Assembly: GCF_050948215.1 (NCBI RefSeq)
Contig: NC_135156.1
Location: 14,817,257 to 14,881,256 of the forward strand
DNA: 64,000 bases
From: Halictus rubicundus
Taxonomy: Eukaryota > Arthropoda > Insecta > Hymenoptera > Halictidae
Direction of reading: 5' to 3'
The stretch's first letter is position 1. Every line of letters begins with the position of its first letter. This document shows positions 62,423 to 64,000 of the stretch, piece by piece. The position numbers and the translations under genes were made by a program. The notes beneath the pieces are model-generated. The model saw nothing but the letters and a program-made list of their open reading frames with translations, was not told the origin of the DNA and ran no database searches.

Positions 62423-64000
62423 CAGGGTGGCTGCTGTCGCGGGGTAGCTCCCGCCGAGGGTGCGCGACGCCGAAGCTGCTTGGGGGGGAGTCCCGGGGGA
62501 TCCGCTTGCCGATAACGCGGAGATGGCGTCCGCTGCGCAGGTTCTCTTCCTCTGTCTGCTCTTCCTCCACGTTTCGCGGCCACCTTTAGCCCGGAGGAGA
62601 GAGAGAGAGAGTGAGAGAGAGAGAGAGTTCCCAACTTCTCCCCAGCTAGGTCCGTGGGGAAACAAGCGGTTTCCAGAAGTAGGTGTACGCACAAAAACGA
62701 GAGAACCTCACTGAGCAACTACATGCGCGGGGTTTAGGCTGGTCCCCTAAGAATAAATACAATCGCTCCCGGGGTCACCTGTCCGGCGATGAAGAGAGTA
62801 CCTTGGTCACAGGCACATCTCGCCACCTCGATCAACCGAACCCCTCTGTTTTTCTAGCTTGTCGACTAGAGTCACCGGTTCCTTCGGGATTCAAGGGGCT
62901 TCACACTTGCACAATCACTGGGACTCGGGGGAGGGGAGGTTGGGCTCATCCGCGCGAGCCAGGCCGACCGTGCTCAGTCCGCGAGATCGAATCCCCTAAC
63001 GAGATCCCTGGTTCCATCTTCGAGAAACCCAGCCGGGGCGGGTAGGTTCACAGGAACGATCACTTTTCTTTTTTAAACCGAAGGTCCGCGCACCTGCACT
63101 CAAAATGATTTAGAATACCACCACTCTCGGGGTGAGTCCTCCTCTCCGCGGAGCATTCGACCCGGGGAACGTGAATCGATCTATACCTCTCGGCTCGGTT
63201 TTACACGGCGAACGGGGACCGGAGACCAAGGTTTATGGCGCATGTGCCCCCCTCGACACCGAATCTCTCTCCCGGCTCAGAACCGACGACGACACGCCGA
63301 GAGTAACAACCCCAGACGAGGAGCTTTCGAACCCGAAACGAGGTTCGCGCGAGCACGATGCGCCACGGTAAATACAGGCCCGTCTGCCGAGACGAAGCCG
63401 CGAGGAGTGAGGGAACCGGCACAGCTGCAACTGGTTCCAGCCACCGGCAGCGCCGCATCGCGGAGGAAACCGGGAAACCCGGCAACAAGGTGGGGCGGAC
63501 ACGATTCCGCGAAGGACCGCCCACCGGAGCCCCCACTCCGCCGCCACGACGCGCCACGCCCATCCACCGAGCAACGATCCCCCCCACCAACGAGATCCCT
63601 GCCTTCTAGCTCGACACTCGCTCTCTCTATTCCGGGGCTTTAGCCCTTCTCGCTCCACGCCGCAGATACGGAGTGCCGTCGCGTCGCGTTGTCGTCCTTG
63701 TCGTCGTCGTCTGCTGCGACAGCGGCTCCGACGCGGCGCACAGTGGCGTAGACCGGCTCGAGTATTGTTCCCAGTTGTACTCAGCACCCTTTGACCAGGT
63801 GATTCTGCTGCCTTTCCCTTTGTACGATGTTGTCTGGGTAGGGGAAATTAGGTTGCTTATTAGGTGGTGACCGGGGATAACCAAGCCCACGGGACAATGA
63901 TTCCGCCTCGGATTAGCGGAGCTGAGAGCAACACCTTTGCGACTGTTCCGCGCCCTTATGGTTTAGGACGAATAAGTAGTCGGCTTCCTAAGGTGAACAA
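62423..64000 (-). promoter_or_regulatory. ap: apterous 5'UTR and upstream region
   Basis: This GC-rich region lies upstream of the start codon. The first 300 bases have no minus-strand ATG, as expected of a leader. A (GA)n tract at about 62597-62627 would be read as (CT)n in the transcript. Near 62537, CTGCGCAG could act as a 5'UTR acceptor, so the leader may be spliced from a further noncoding exon. I could not place a transcription start, TATA box or initiator with confidence. Long open frames on both strands at 63130-63890 look like GC-driven chance and carry no recognisable domain. Confidence 0.5.
62597..62627. repeat. (GA)n tract in the ap leader/promoter-proximal region
   Basis: GA dinucleotides interrupted by GTGA, about 180 bases upstream of the start codon. 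If transcribed, the mRNA would carry a (CU)n pyrimidine tract. If it is promoter DNA, it could bind a GAGA-type factor. The sequence alone cannot separate these. Confidence 0.9.

Noticed and set aside
62423..62692. In-frame N-terminal extension of Apterous by 90 residues
   Set aside because: The extension begins at a GTG and contains a Ser-Leu run read from a (GA)n tract. The conserved family start MGV follows at the first real ATG.

Overview
The window is a stretch of insect genome, most likely aculeate Hymenoptera (bee, wasp or ant). The order is inferred from the style of the repeats and from an Apterous A-like protein, not from any species match. It holds one recognisable gene: the 5' part of apterous (ap), a LIM-homeodomain transcription factor of the Lhx2/Lhx9 group, on the minus strand. 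Five coding exons can be placed to the base: 62422-62375, 43924-43633, 42879-42480, 7225-6696 and 3023-2806. Their splice sites and phases (0, 1, 2, 1, 0) agree throughout, giving 496 codons (1488 bp) without a stop. They encode the start MGVYEERAPPTTGMHW, a low-complexity N-terminal region, LIM domain 1 (residues 192-244), LIM domain 2 (255-308), a His/Pro-rich linker with a basic GRPRKRK motif, and homeodomain residues 1-46. The last intron interrupts the homeodomain between Q46 and V47. The exon with the end of the recognition helix and the C-terminus is not present and must lie beyond base 1.

Layout from right to left, in the direction of transcription: a GC-rich upstream/5'UTR region (62423-64000); intron 1 of 18.45 kb; exon 2; a 753 bp intron; exon 3 with LIM1; intron 3 of 35.3 kb, which separates the two LIM domains; exon 4 with LIM2; intron 4 of 3.7 kb; exon 5; and the start of an incomplete intron 5. 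I found no second protein-coding gene, tRNA, rRNA or CRISPR. The many other open frames are shadows of exons, GC-rich intron, or tandem repeats.

The introns are rich in small non-autonomous DNA transposons (MITEs) and tandem repeats. At least five TTAA-flanked types are present, one with piggyBac-like CCCTTTGCACTCGAA ends. There are also TA-flanked types: a CAGTGA-ended family in about four copies, a Tigger/pogo-like element, an AATTACTGTG palindromic family and a mariner-like relic. One CAGTGA element is inserted inside a TTAA element. Tandem repeats include a roughly 49 bp minisatellite with ordered unit variants (about 19 units), a four-unit array with a very regular 151 bp period, a 399 bp duplication, an AT-rich array of about 130 bp units and a satellite of about 165-187 bp at the left edge. 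Polypurine (GA)n tracts occur throughout. I saw no convincing new protein system. The most useful leads are the exon structure of ap, a NAGNAG acceptor at exon 2, the polyhistidine tracts, and the structured TTAA and TA MITE families.
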